A stretch of 54,036 bases of DNA, taken from assembly GCA_001898225.1 (NCBI GenBank), contig MKTJ01000067.1, positions 1 through 54,036 on the forward strand, given 5' to 3'. The notes under the pieces were generated by a model. That model was not told the origin of the DNA. It saw only the letters and a list, made by a program, of their open reading frames with translations, and made no database searches. The stretch is from Chloroflexi bacterium 54-19. Lineage in GTDB: Bacteria > Chloroflexota > Chloroflexia > Chloroheliales > Chloroheliaceae. This document shows positions 15,649 through 25,307 of the stretch, piece by piece (the stretch's first letter is position 1; the number at the start of each line of letters is the position of its first letter). Position numbers and translations under genes: made by a program.

Positions 15649-16278
15649 GGTGGAACCCTCAAAAAACTTAATCAAATTGCTCTTTTTCAAACGAGATTTT
15701 GTACGTCTTAGTACAGTGGGAGGACTCTTCCGCGTCAGAGGCAGAGTAGCCAATCAAAAGGAACTGGGTAAAAAAATCTCGATAGGTCTTACATAAGGGT
15801 TGGGTGGTAGGAATTGTCGCTTAATTTCAGTGGTAACCCTCATCTCGCTTCGCCGCGTTTTGTGAATTAATCTTAATAGAAATTCATTCTTTTTCACAGT
15901 GTGTGTACACCCCAATGCTAGTACTTCAGGTTAAGAAAAGATTAGTACTTCTGGTTGCACATTCAAGCTTAGCCGGTTGCTCCTGGTTGAAAATTCTGGT
16001 TAATTACGCCGCTAAAGCTGTCAGAATTTCATTTCTTTTTCCGGCTAAATCTGGCAGGACCGGGACAAAAATAAAGTCACTTTTACTACTGATTGTCCAT
16101 GATGAGCTTTTGAAAAAAGCTGACTTCCGCACTTACAACATCACTACCGAATACAAGATTGCTCTGGTTAATATATTTTAACATAACTGGCTAATAATTA
16201 CCAGAGCTTTAACCTTATATTAGCCTGACGGCTTAAAATTAACTTACTTTATCCGGTCAATCTTAAGGTTGAGAGGCC
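15649..16278. other. Intergenic region upstream of the leftward EPS operon
   Basis: This 630-base gap holds the promoter region of the leftward operon and the end of the response-regulator transcript. It contains the second AGTGTGTGTACAC copy (15898-15910) and, just beside it, the direct repeat TAGTACTTC(A/T)GGTT at 15919-15932 and 15943-15956. A weak hairpin at 16220-16236 may terminate the regulator gene. A 92-codon plus-strand frame at 15903 has no recognisable protein and is not called. Confidence 0.5.
15898..15956. promoter_or_regulatory. Candidate operator cluster: AGTGTGTGTACAC plus a direct repeat
   Basis: AGTGTGTGTACAC (15898-15910) is identical to the first 13 bases of the site at 2031. 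It is followed by two copies of TAGTACTTCAGGTT (one mismatch) spaced 24 bases start to start. The cluster lies 250-310 bases upstream of the GT26 start, where transcription factors would control the leftward EPS operon. Which protein binds is unknown. Confidence 0.4.
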
Positions 16279-17013
16279 TTACCACCTCTGCATAGCCAGG
16301 GCTAACAACACTCGACGAGAAGGGTCTTTTGGTTCACCTCGAATTAAGAGCTTGTGGTAAACACTGTTAATCAAATTCTCTACCGCCCGGCGGCTAATCC
16401 CCAGTTCATCCGCAATTTCTTGATTGCTCTTGCCCCGGCTTATAAGCTCGCTACACTGTAGCTCGCGCGGGGTGAGTTTCGATTTATCAAGATGTTCCGA
16501 GAGTAGTTCCGCTATCGCCGGGTCTACGAACTTGCCATAAACCTCCAGATAATCCAGCGCTTCTTCAAATCCTTGGGGCGTTATATTTTCCAGTAAAATA
16601 TAACTGTGCAAACTAAGCGCGAGAGCTACCGCAGAGTTACCGTCAAAAGCCTGGATTAAGTTGCCATTCCTGGAACCGGCTTTCCTGAAGGATAACTCGG
16701 AATATTCCTGGCGATACAACTCGGACATAAGCGTCATACCGGAAACCTTGGAATAGAGTAAAATGTGCAAATCAGGGAAAAGTTCCAGCAAGGAGCGACC
16801 GGCCATTACTCCGGTCCCTCGCTCCAGTTGCAAGTCAATAACGGCTAGATTGAAGCCGGACTTTTTAAACTCTTCTCTGGCCTGGACTAGACTTTCACAG
16901 GTCGTAACCTGCTCAATCCCGCCCACCCGTTTCAGTATAGCGGCTATACCTTCCCGCGTGACCATCGAATTATCTAAAACGAGTACTTTCCACCTGGATT
17001 TCATATTATTCAC
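16279..17013 (-). CDS. LuxR-family (NarL-type) response regulator
   Basis: This 244-residue two-domain regulator has a receiver domain (about 8-130) with Asp60 in AVIDLQL as phosphoacceptor, Ser in LLYSK and Lys in FRKAG. The first acidic pocket is LVLDNS rather than the usual pair of acids. After a longer than usual linker comes a LuxR-type HTH (about 177-240: LTPRELQCSELISRGKSNQEIADELGIS). GTG start with GGAAAGAG upstream. No sensor kinase is nearby, so it is an orphan here. Its location between the two EPS operons makes it the natural candidate for their regulation. Confidence 0.9.
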   Translation of the reverse strand: MNNMKSRWKVLVLDNSMVTREGIAAILKRVGGIEQVTTCESLVQAREEFKKSGFNLAVIDLQLERGTGVMAGRSLLELFPDLHILLYSKVSGMTLMSELYRQEYSELSFRKAGSRNGNLIQAFDGNSAVALALSLHSYILLENITPQGFEEALDYLEVYGKFVDPAIAELLSEHLDKSKLTPRELQCSELISRGKSNQEIADELGISRRAVENLINSVYHKLLIRGEPKDPSRRVLLALAMQRW

Positions 17014-17340
17014 TCATAATCTCTTTCCAAGTTTATTGTGTCATACGGATATTAACGCCAAATTAAGGGAATATTACGAACTCGTCTCATAAAGAAATAT
17101 TTACATTTAAGAACAATTTTCCCCTTCCAGGTATCATAAACACAATTAGAAGGGTATGACTATAAAATAGAACACCTTTTAAAGGGGAATGTTACGATTA
17201 AATTTTTATAAAAACGTAAAAGGTATGAAATCTTATCTATTTAGCTATAAGCAAAGAAAACCCTTATGCAGGGCAAAGAGACCAGGCGGGTTCGCGTGGT
17301 CTCTTTACGATGACAAGACAATAGGGCTAAGTGGGAATAG
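17014..17340. other. Intergenic gap with terminator
   Basis: This AT-rich gap of 327 bases lies between the stop of the FN3 protein gene and the start of the response regulator. It contains the hairpin at 17275-17306 and presumably the regulator's promoter. No gene is supported. Confidence 0.4.
17275..17306 (-). terminator. Terminator of the FN3 surface-protein gene
   Basis: A 10-bp perfect stem (AAAGAGACCA / TGGTCTCTTT) with a 12-base loop lies 35 bases after the stop codon of the minus-strand gene. The T run is only the arm's own CTCTTT, so efficiency is uncertain. Confidence 0.6.
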
Positions 17341-19737
17341 CTAGTTAAAATTAATCCGCAGCAACCGGAGCGGCCAGAAAAAGATATTGAATACTTTTGT
17401 GATGCTCCGTACACGTTTACCCCCACTGGCAAGACTTAAAGCGATGCCTATGACCAGATAGGTAAAAATTAGCAAAATGCCTATCCGGGCAGATTGGGAT
17501 AGGGTTACCCCGGTGGTTTGCCCGCTCGGAGAAACCGTCGCGCTGGTGTTCCCGGCGCTGGTAGCTGCCGGGGTAGCCTTGGTGCTCGCGGTTTGACCGG
17601 ACGTGGCATCACCCGGCATGACCATCCCGGCGTGGCTCCCCGCTGGGGTGGCGGCGGCCCCGGCAGTAGCGACCGGAGTTGAGGGTACTGCTATCAGACC
17701 GGAGGTCGAGTTGTTGATTTTAATCTTTACCGGGTAATAATCACCGGCTTTGGCGTGGGCCTCAAAGTAATCGGGGATAGAAACCGCTCCCGATGGCGTA
17801 AAGGCCACGACATCCAGGTCATACTCGCCGTTGGCATATTTGGTTGTGTCGAATTGATAGACATCCTGGAAAGACGGCACATCCTGGGGGTCTATCTCAG
17901 CGATGGGGGTCTGGTTCAGACGTATCTGCACCTTCGAGATGCCAGGGTTCTTGCCGGTCGCTTTCAAGGCCAGGTCGTTATTTATCGCAAAAGCCACGCC
18001 TACCACGCCTGAAACCGGGAAAAGATTGGTGATATACCTGCCGCCATCGGTGGCATCGGTATCACCCAACTTATCTATATAAACCCCCGGCCCCACATCT
18101 GGCATGGCTACCATTACCGCCGCTTTCCGGTTCGCGTAGACCGCGCTGGGCTGGGTATAGGCCGGGGCCGACCCTTTAGGGAAATCCAGTTCGGCGTGAA
18201 TATTCAGAACACCGGAAGAAAGCATTACAAAACTAAGCTGATTCTCCCCGGTCTTGAGAAGACCCGGCGGCAGGTCGAGCGTTACGCTGTACGGCTCGAT
18301 GTTACTGATACCACTACCCTGGACATCACTGGCAATTTTAGGTTTGGGTACGGAGATGGGCTGGCCGTTTACAATCACTTTATCGCCCGGGTCCCACTTG
18401 TATTCGGAATACCCGCGCATTTGCATGGTAAACATCAAACGCTGTGCAATCGCCCCATCCAGGCTGTCGGGGATGGTTATCTGGGTATCGGCAGGCGTAT
18501 TGTCTACCGCTTCCAGGAAATCGTTCCCGGCATAGGCTGGCGTGACATAGTTATGGGTCTCGATAGTCGGGGCCGGTCCGTCAAACCCAAAGTTATCCCA
18601 GTGAAGCAAGGCGTAGGGGATATTGTTCTTGGCGGTGTTGTAGCTAAAGGCGTTCCAGTGAACGGTGGCCTGAGAGAAAGGCAAATCGAGCGGGGAAGCC
18701 AGGACCAATTTGCCCCCAACATAAATTTCGACTTTCTGCTGGGAGATATGGATTTCCCAGTGACGCCGCACATTCGGCACCGTGGGCATACCCAACCACT
18801 CCAGCGTCGGAAACTGGTCTGAACCGGTACTGGCCAGGGTCGTTAGGGTGCCGGTTGCATTTACATATTGTAAGTCGATCCCGTTGCCATTTTGCCGTAT
18901 CCTCAGGACATTACCGGGCGTGCCGGTCCCGGCCCCGGTTTCGCTGATATGGCTGTTAATATCGGTTACGCCGTCGGCCTTGTCTATCAGGTCGAGATAC
19001 CAGATGCTGCGGTTGGTAAACCCGTCCATGTCAAAAGTTATGATACCGGTCCGCCCGGTGAAGTCGAATGTCGCGCGCGGGCGGTTAATGACCTGGGCGC
19101 GGTCGCAATCACCGGACAACTCCATATTATGGGTGTGAAACTGGTTATTAATAAACGAGGAGGACATGGAAGGGTCGTTACAGGCGGAGTAAGCCTGGTT
19201 CCACTTCAACTCGTCAATAGGCCCGGCCGGCAAATCGAAATCGTCAAAGAAGCCGGTCATGCGGCTGCGCAAATCGTTGACCCGAGCCGGGTTGCCGGTA
19301 AAAGTAACCGGGTCGGAAGGAGCCGAAAGATTGCCCATATTATCTACCGCTTGAACCTGGGCCTGGTACTGCTGGCCGTTTACGAGCGGCTGAATCTGGA
19401 TGGTCCGGTAGGAAGTAAGTTGGATCGCCGGGGCCGCCGTGCTACCGACAGGCGTCACGGAAATTCGATAACCGGCGACATTGTCAGGGTTAGAGTTATC
19501 CGGTGTAAGAGGGCCACCCCAGGTTAAAATAGCGTTATTATCATCTTCCTCAACGGTGATGTTGGAGGGTTTGGGCAAATCGGCGTTTAAGCTGCTGGCG
19601 GCCAGTGGGGGACCCCCCAAAGGTCCGGCGATTAGAAAAAGGTAAGAGAAAGCCAGGCTTAAAAGAGCCGGTACAACAAGACGGCGGGAATTTGCGGTAA
19701 AACCAAATTTAAAAGGGTGTTTCTTTTTCAATTGCAT
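17341..19737 (-). CDS. Surface protein with FN3 domain and C-terminal membrane anchor
   Basis: This 798-residue exported protein has a signal sequence (about 15-48) and a fibronectin type III domain (about 55-145, NITVEEDDNNAILTWGGP). A large jelly-roll-like region (about 165-390) is reminiscent of concanavalin-type carbohydrate-binding folds. Further beta-rich modules follow (about 400-670) and then an Ala/Thr/Ser-rich linker (about 680-745). A membrane helix (about 750-772) and a basic cytoplasmic tail end the chain. No catalytic motif is recognised. It is likely displayed on the cell surface and may bind the polysaccharide. It is monocistronic, ATG 19737. Confidence 0.82.
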   Translation of the reverse strand: MQLKKKHPFKFGFTANSRRLVVPALLSLAFSYLFLIAGPLGGPPLAASSLNADLPKPSNITVEEDDNNAILTWGGPLTPDNSNPDNVAGYRISVTPVGSTAAPAIQLTSYRTIQIQPLVNGQQYQAQVQAVDNMGNLSAPSDPVTFTGNPARVNDLRSRMTGFFDDFDLPAGPIDELKWNQAYSACNDPSMSSSFINNQFHTHNMELSGDCDRAQVINRPRATFDFTGRTGIITFDMDGFTNRSIWYLDLIDKADGVTDINSHISETGAGTGTPGNVLRIRQNGNGIDLQYVNATGTLTTLASTGSDQFPTLEWLGMPTVPNVRRHWEIHISQQKVEIYVGGKLVLASPLDLPFSQATVHWNAFSYNTAKNNIPYALLHWDNFGFDGPAPTIETHNYVTPAYAGNDFLEAVDNTPADTQITIPDSLDGAIAQRLMFTMQMRGYSEYKWDPGDKVIVNGQPISVPKPKIASDVQGSGISNIEPYSVTLDLPPGLLKTGENQLSFVMLSSGVLNIHAELDFPKGSAPAYTQPSAVYANRKAAVMVAMPDVGPGVYIDKLGDTDATDGGRYITNLFPVSGVVGVAFAINNDLALKATGKNPGISKVQIRLNQTPIAEIDPQDVPSFQDVYQFDTTKYANGEYDLDVVAFTPSGAVSIPDYFEAHAKAGDYYPVKIKINNSTSGLIAVPSTPVATAGAAATPAGSHAGMVMPGDATSGQTASTKATPAATSAGNTSATVSPSGQTTGVTLSQSARIGILLIFTYLVIGIALSLASGGKRVRSITKVFNIFFWPLRLLRINFN

Positions 19738-20481
19738 AAGTGTAATTCTTCGCTTCCTTCGATAAATCGGGCCGGTTTCCTGGGCTTAACTTTGGCTGCC
19801 AGGCAGAGAAATTAGTAAAATCTAACAGATTACAGGTAAAATTAATAAAATATTTTTTACATCAGTTGCTTATAGAACCTGCTGTCTGTCTAGAACAGAC
19901 CGGCTCTTACTGATACCAAAAGGCGGGACTTAAAGTAACAATAGCCTCGTTGCAAGGCTTTAAGGTCAATTGACAGTAAATAAAAGCAAAGATATAATCA
20001 AAAAAGTCAGGCATATAAAGTTCTTAAGGTGTCCAATTTAAGGGTGTCCTAGGATATATTTACCATATAAACACACTTAATACAACACTCCCCAGTTAAA
20101 GATTTCCTAGAATTAACGGGAGAGAGAAAAGGTGCCTTCTCTGCTAAGTCTAAATTAATCCTTCATTCTGGGGTTATTATCCTTATAAAACGGCTTCTCA
20201 CCACATTTAAGCGCTGAAACAGCCAAAAGTGAACTCCCATCCAGGAAAACCCTTTCTTTTTGAAAACCAAAACCGGAGACTTGAGATTAGTAGTTTGAAA
20301 TAAAAATGCAATCTAACCGATAGAGAACATTCATAGGTACGCAATTGCCCGGTAGCATCCTGGTAAGAAAATTGTAATGAGTTTTACGGTAAGACTTTAT
20401 AAAAACATCTGAATTTAGCTCAATACTTTTGATGCTGGTCGGGCCGTACTTTTATTAAAATCTATTGACTACAACAAACCA
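19738..20481. other. Promoter and long leader of the rightward EPS operon
   Basis: This 744-base region separates two divergent transcription units. It contains a consensus promoter at 19970-19998, leaving a leader of about 475 bases before the first start codon. The leader holds a direct repeat of GGTGTCC (around 20028 and 20043) and a small hairpin (AGAGAA/TTCTCT near 20125). I do not recognise a known riboswitch. Confidence 0.5.
19970..19998 (+). promoter_or_regulatory. Consensus sigma-70-type promoter
   Basis: TTGACA (19970-19975) and TATAAT (19993-19998) are both perfect and separated by the ideal 17 bases. It points into the rightward EPS operon (20482-26935). It is the best promoter in the window and implies high basal transcription unless the leader or a repressor limits it. 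Confidence 0.75.
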
Positions 20482-21045
20482 TTGATCAAAAAAATTCTGC
20501 GCCAAATCCAGGGTTATAAAAATACACTCCATCTGAGATACTGGATTGTGAACATCATCTGTAAAATGTTACCGCAATTCAGCGGGGGTAGTATCAGAGC
20601 GCTGTTGTATCGCCTGGTTGGTTTTAAAATCGGGCGGGGAACCTATATCATGGATAGCATTGAGTTACTCAGCGGCAGCCCCAACTTCTACTCAAACCTG
20701 ATCATCGGCTCCAATACCTTATTCAGTTCTCATGTTACTATCAACCTGGATGAAAAAGTTATTATTGAAGACAACGTAACCATAAGCCCCTTTGTAAGGA
20801 TTTACACGGGAACCCACGATATTGGCCCTAGCAATAATCGCTGTAAGCGTAACCCTATAGCCAAGCCCGTCATAATTGAAAAAGGTTGCTGGATTGCCCT
20901 GGGAGCCACCATTCTACCGGGGGTGCGGATAGGTCGGGGTAGTGTTGTCGCTGCCGGGGCGGTGGTAAGCAAGGATGTACCGCCAGATAGCTTTATTAGC
21001 GGAGTGCCGGGGAAAGTTACTAAAACTTTGCCTGTCGAAGAATAG
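20482..21045 (+). CDS. Left-handed beta-helix O-acetyltransferase (WcaF/NodL type)
   Basis: This 187-residue hexapeptide-repeat acyltransferase is predicted to transfer acetyl from acetyl-CoA to a sugar of the EPS. Features are the N-terminal helical cap (about 1-45), hexapeptide rungs from about 70 onward (ILLSG..IGSNTLFSS), the catalytic-site region YTGTHDIGPS (His of THD), and the C-terminal GCWIALGATILPGVRIGRGSVVAAGAVVSKDVPP signature. The TTG start lacks a clear ribosome binding site, so the exact start is uncertain; the N-terminal cap matches relatives. First gene of the rightward operon. Confidence 0.87.
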   Translation: MIKKILRQIQGYKNTLHLRYWIVNIICKMLPQFSGGSIRALLYRLVGFKIGRGTYIMDSIELLSGSPNFYSNLIIGSNTLFSSHVTINLDEKVIIEDNVTISPFVRIYTGTHDIGPSNNRCKRNPIAKPVIIEKGCWIALGATILPGVRIGRGSVVAAGAVVSKDVPPDSFISGVPGKVTKTLPVEE

Positions 21046-21159
21046 TCTTGCCTGAACAAGTGCCTTGGTTACCGGTACTAAGTGCACACCGTTTCAGAAA
21101 ACTTAATTATTTCTTTGCTCAATATTGCCGAACCGTTTTGAAAATTTCAGCCTGGGAAC

Positions 21160-23763
21160 ATGCCTGTAATTCAGTCAAATTTCTTTCAGGCAAGCCCAGA
21201 ATTCTGGATTTATTTACAAGAATTAATGCAACCTTATATAACTACTTTAAAAAAATTCTGGCTGGTATTAATAATACCCGTGGTGGTCCTACCACTGATA
21301 TTGGCCTTAATCCTCAACCCCAACCCGACCTATACTGCCAGTATCGGGCTATGGTTCGACCAACCTATTTATCTGGATACCACCCAGACCTCCACCGCTA
21401 CCAGCGATTTAACTACCGGCACGGTTAATAACTACGCCGACTCGCTAACCTCTTTGCTAAACTCGCACGATTTCCTGGTAGAAGTAACTAACGAACTTAC
21501 CAAAAACGGCTATAGTCTTTCGGAAAACGCCCGGACTACCCTGCTCTTACAAATCAACAAGGGAGCCAAGCTGACTGTGGCCGGTAACAATTTCCTGGTA
21601 GTAAGTTACGCTTCGGATAATGCCAACCTGGCCGTTTCGATTCTGCGGGCCCTGACAACCAGCTATACCAACTATATTGAACACGCCTTCCTGACCAATG
21701 GTCAGTCTATGATAACTTTTGTTCAAAACCAGTTAAATCAGGCTAAAACTGACCTGGACAAAGCCCAGCAGGATGCCCTTGCTTACCTGGCTAACCATCC
21801 CAGCCAGAGTAAGCCATCCATCACCCAGAGTTTTGTCTCCGATACCGATGTCCAGCGTGACCTGCTCCTTTTGACCCGCGACCAGGCCCAGACTCGTTAC
21901 AATACATTAAGCTCCAACCTCGAACAGCTAAAAATGGCTTACGATAAGGTATCCAAGGGCAATAGCAACCTGATAGAGATACGCGACCCGGCAGCTATTG
22001 TAAAGTCCGATGTCTTTAACAAACAAACGAAAATAATTGTCGGATCCATTCTGGGGCTAGCAGGGGGCCTTTTAACCTCCCTCCTTCTAGTCTTGTTATT
22101 GACCTGGAATAACACCTCGCTCTTTGCCTCCTCGCAAACTTCCCGATTGCTGGGGCTTCAAATTATAAGCGAGCTACCTTTTACCAGGGCTCTTGAAAAG
22201 AAAAAACAGAATTACCCGGCCAGAAGCTATAAGTTACGGCTGCTACGGCGTAATATTCTAATCTTACTTGCCAGCATTGGATTTCTGGGTATTACGCTTT
22301 TTCTAAGTTATAAAAACCCGCCCAACGCAATTGTAACTCCTGTGGTTATCCTTCTTATCGTTTTAATCTATAAAAATCCCGCGATTGGTTTCAACCTGAC
22401 TGTCTTTCTGGTGCTGGCCTGCGAAATTTACATCAGCCCGGACGGTTTTTCCGACTACACAACGATACCAGTACGGAACTATAATTCTTTTACTTCATTA
22501 TCACTTTCATTCACTCCGGTCGAGACCATCCTGGCGTGGACCATCTTTTGTATTATTCTGAGGACTATCCGTTCCAATAAATTTACTCTTAAACCTAAAG
22601 CTACCACCGCCCTATTTTTAATTTTTGGCGGTTTTCTGGCATTTGCCTATGTGTGGGGAGTAATCCTCCATCACGGCGACTCAAAAGCGGCTTTAGTGGA
22701 AATCCGGGCACCTATATACCTGGTGCTTGTTTACCTTTTGACCACCCACTTTATGCCGAACCGGAAAATATGGGTAGTCCTCGATTGGATTATTCCTGCC
22801 GGGCTAAGCCTGTTAGCCCTGACCACCCTTATAAGGTATTTCCTGCTGGCAGGCACCTCGGAGGCCTTTCTGGCCGACTCGCTAAGCGGCTTTAACCACG
22901 ATAATGCGATTCTGTTCGTGATACTGGTAATGTGGTGCCTCAATAAAGTAGTTTTTGGCTCCTCCAAAGGTCAAAGGTTAACCGGGTTCCTCCTGGTAAT
23001 ATTGCCGGTGGTTGCCATAATGTTGTCCGGCAGAAGAGCAGCGTTTGCCAGCCTGGGAATCTGCCTGATCGCCTTTCTGATGATTTTATTTATCAAGCGA
23101 CGTAAGGCTTTCTTTATAACAGTGGTAATCCTGTTAATAATCGTACCGCCCTACATGATCCTTTTTAAGAATGCCTCCGGCCCCCTGGGATTGGCGGCCA
23201 GAGCTTTTAATTCAAGCTCGGCGGCGGTCGGGTCCAGGGACTACAGTTCCGACCTGTACCGGGTAATCGAGAAAAATAATGTCAGGTTAACCATCCGGGA
23301 GGCACCTTTAACCGGGAAAGGTTTCGGGCAGCAGTTTACTCGCTATAACAGTCTGGTTGACCTCAATTTCTTTGAATTCCAGTATTACACCCCTCACGTC
23401 CAGGTGTTGTGGTTGTGGTTAAAGGTCGGCGTTTTCGGGTGGATACTTTTCTGGGTCTTAATTTGTGGCGCGCTATTCCGCCTCGGTCAGCTCGTCAAAT
23501 ACGAACGACAAAAACTTTACCTTAATCTGGCGATTACCGCCGGTAACATCATTATAGCCATTATGGTTTTTGCTTATCTGGATATAAGCCTGGTCAACAC
23601 CCGCCTGATGACTATACTTGGTGTTTCCATCGGGTTGCTTGAAATCGGCTATCGCAACCTGAACAAGCGTAACGTAATCACCAACAAGACTAACCGGCTG
23701 GATTCCTCTGATTCTAAATCGTTAGATTACCTGGAAGAAAAAGAGCTGGCGGGCAGTTACTAA
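21160..23763 (+). CDS. Fusion of Wzz co-polymerase and Wzy/WaaL-type O-antigen polymerase
   Basis: This 867-residue protein joins two modules. Residues about 20-330 are a Wzz domain: membrane helix at 30-52, extracytoplasmic strand YTASIGLWFDQ, coiled coil (about 190-270) and a second helix at 288-312. From about 365 to 850 it is a polytopic membrane protein with roughly ten helices of the O-antigen ligase/polymerase superfamily. This half includes the large loop containing GKGFGQQFTRYNS and the pattern HVQVLWLWLKVGVFG near the last helices. In other systems Wzz and Wzy are separate partners. Here polymerisation and length control are on one chain. ATG 21160 with TGGGA upstream. Confidence 0.87.
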   Translation: MPVIQSNFFQASPEFWIYLQELMQPYITTLKKFWLVLIIPVVVLPLILALILNPNPTYTASIGLWFDQPIYLDTTQTSTATSDLTTGTVNNYADSLTSLLNSHDFLVEVTNELTKNGYSLSENARTTLLLQINKGAKLTVAGNNFLVVSYASDNANLAVSILRALTTSYTNYIEHAFLTNGQSMITFVQNQLNQAKTDLDKAQQDALAYLANHPSQSKPSITQSFVSDTDVQRDLLLLTRDQAQTRYNTLSSNLEQLKMAYDKVSKGNSNLIEIRDPAAIVKSDVFNKQTKIIVGSILGLAGGLLTSLLLVLLLTWNNTSLFASSQTSRLLGLQIISELPFTRALEKKKQNYPARSYKLRLLRRNILILLASIGFLGITLFLSYKNPPNAIVTPVVILLIVLIYKNPAIGFNLTVFLVLACEIYISPDGFSDYTTIPVRNYNSFTSLSLSFTPVETILAWTIFCIILRTIRSNKFTLKPKATTALFLIFGGFLAFAYVWGVILHHGDSKAALVEIRAPIYLVLVYLLTTHFMPNRKIWVVLDWIIPAGLSLLALTTLIRYFLLAGTSEAFLADSLSGFNHDNAILFVILVMWCLNKVVFGSSKGQRLTGFLLVILPVVAIMLSGRRAAFASLGICLIAFLMILFIKRRKAFFITVVILLIIVPPYMILFKNASGPLGLAARAFNSSSAAVGSRDYSSDLYRVIEKNNVRLTIREAPLTGKGFGQQFTRYNSLVDLNFFEFQYYTPHVQVLWLWLKVGVFGWILFWVLICGALFRLGQLVKYERQKLYLNLAITAGNIIIAIMVFAYLDISLVNTRLMTILGVSIGLLEIGYRNLNKRNVITNKTNRLDSSDSKSLDYLEEKELAGSY

Positions 23764-23784
23764 ACTATTGAAAGAACACGATTA

Positions 23785-25239
23785 ATGTCTACACGTCGGA
23801 AAATTGCTTTTAACATCTTCTATCTGGCTGCCGGACAGGGTCTTAGCTGGTTACTCGCTTCGGTGGTAGTCCTGGTAATCCCGGCCTACCTGGGACCAGA
23901 AGGCATGGGTATGTTTTCTACCGTGAGCGCCATAAGCGGGGTCGTAGCGGTCCTGGCTCTGTTAGGTACAAACGTCTATCTGCTCCGTGAAGTAGCCAAA
24001 AACCCGCAGGAGGCGCAAGAACTGGTCGGCTCGGCGGTGGTGTTGTGCGTCCTGGCCGGTCTGGTCTGCTGGAGCATAACCCTGATAGTGTTTATCTTTT
24101 CCGGTGTTTCCGACACCATGCACCAGCTTATTTATATCTCGGCCATCGGCAGTATCTTAAGTGTATCGGTAGTACCTTTACGTTCGGCGCTGCAAGGCCA
24201 GGACAAAATGCAATATAACCTGATAGAAGTGTTATTCAGCAAGGGTTTGAGTACGGTTCTGGTCTTCGTGGTAATTGCGCTAAATATGGGTATTCTCGTC
24301 CTGGCGGGGTCCGGTCTGCTGGCAATTATCCCAACTATTTTTATCTTCTGGCGGGCTTTTCTGAAAAATGGCAAAACCAAAGTAGCAAAGGATGTTTCAA
24401 CCTACGTTAAGCTGGTAAAGGGTGGCTACTATTTTCTTATTACGGATATAAGCTTCAATATATATCTCTACCTGGATACCATGCTTCTGGCGGCTTTTAC
24501 CAACGATAGAATTGTCGGTTATTACAGTTTGCCTGTAAGATTATTTGGCAGCCTTTTAATTGCCCCGGTTATCGTAGGACAGGCGTTGCTACCAAGTTTA
24601 TCGCGGAGCGCCGCTAACAACGAAGCCGAAAATAACATGCTTGCCCGCAAGTTGTTACAATTCCTGATTTGCCTGAGCATTCCTATCGCGGTAGGCACCA
24701 GTGTAATGGCCGGCCCCCTTATCGAAACCCTGTACAAAGGAGAATTCAACCCGTCTATTCCGATTTTAATAATCCTGGGTTGGACCACTATTCCGACCTA
24801 TTTAGGGATCGGCCTTTACCAGATTTTAGTCGCTCAAGACCGGCAAAAAAGCTGGACAAAGGTTATGGTAATGGCAATCTTTATCAACCTGGGCCTGAAC
24901 GTCATTTTGATACCGCTTTACCAGAATATGACCGGGGACGGCGCGGTCGGCGCGGCTATCAGCCAGTTAGCCACCGAAGTTATTATAGGTATATGCGGTT
25001 TTATAATAATTGGGTCCAGTATTTTGAATAAATCGCTGCTGCTTATCATAGTCAAGTCCGCGGCCGCGGCCCTGGTTATGGCAGCCGTAATTTGGCCTTT
25101 GCGCGAGCAATTCATCTTACTACCGGTGCTGCTGGGCGTAGCTATTTATGGCGTGCTGTCTATTCCTCTGTTCGGGTTAGACGGCGAAATCAAACAGATG
25201 TTTAAGAAATTTACCGCCCAAAGGCTCAAAGCCAATTAA
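23785..25239 (+). CDS. wzx: Wzx-type polysaccharide flippase
   Basis: This 484-residue membrane protein of the MOP (MVF/Wzx) superfamily has about 12-14 helices. It should move the undecaprenyl-linked repeat unit across the membrane for the polymerase. The N-terminus NIFYLAAGQGLSWLLASVVVLVIPAYLGPEGMGMFS and the central GYYSLPVRLFGSLLIAPVIVGQALLPSLSR are typical of the family. It starts 21 bases after the Wzz-Wzy fusion, so flippase and polymerase are cotranscribed. Confidence 0.92.
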   Translation: MSTRRKIAFNIFYLAAGQGLSWLLASVVVLVIPAYLGPEGMGMFSTVSAISGVVAVLALLGTNVYLLREVAKNPQEAQELVGSAVVLCVLAGLVCWSITLIVFIFSGVSDTMHQLIYISAIGSILSVSVVPLRSALQGQDKMQYNLIEVLFSKGLSTVLVFVVIALNMGILVLAGSGLLAIIPTIFIFWRAFLKNGKTKVAKDVSTYVKLVKGGYYFLITDISFNIYLYLDTMLLAAFTNDRIVGYYSLPVRLFGSLLIAPVIVGQALLPSLSRSAANNEAENNMLARKLLQFLICLSIPIAVGTSVMAGPLIETLYKGEFNPSIPILIILGWTTIPTYLGIGLYQILVAQDRQKSWTKVMVMAIFINLGLNVILIPLYQNMTGDGAVGAAISQLATEVIIGICGFIIIGSSILNKSLLLIIVKSAAAALVMAAVIWPLREQFILLPVLLGVAIYGVLSIPLFGLDGEIKQMFKKFTAQRLKAN

Positions 25240-25307
25240 ACGCCAGACCCGATGTCTTTAGTTTAGAGGTATAGCGGCCAAAATCTATATTAACCGGCAA
25301 GACATTT

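Noticed and set aside
15903..16181. 92-codon plus-strand frame starting GTG
   Set aside because: No recognisable protein features, no ribosome binding site, and it runs through apparent operator repeats.
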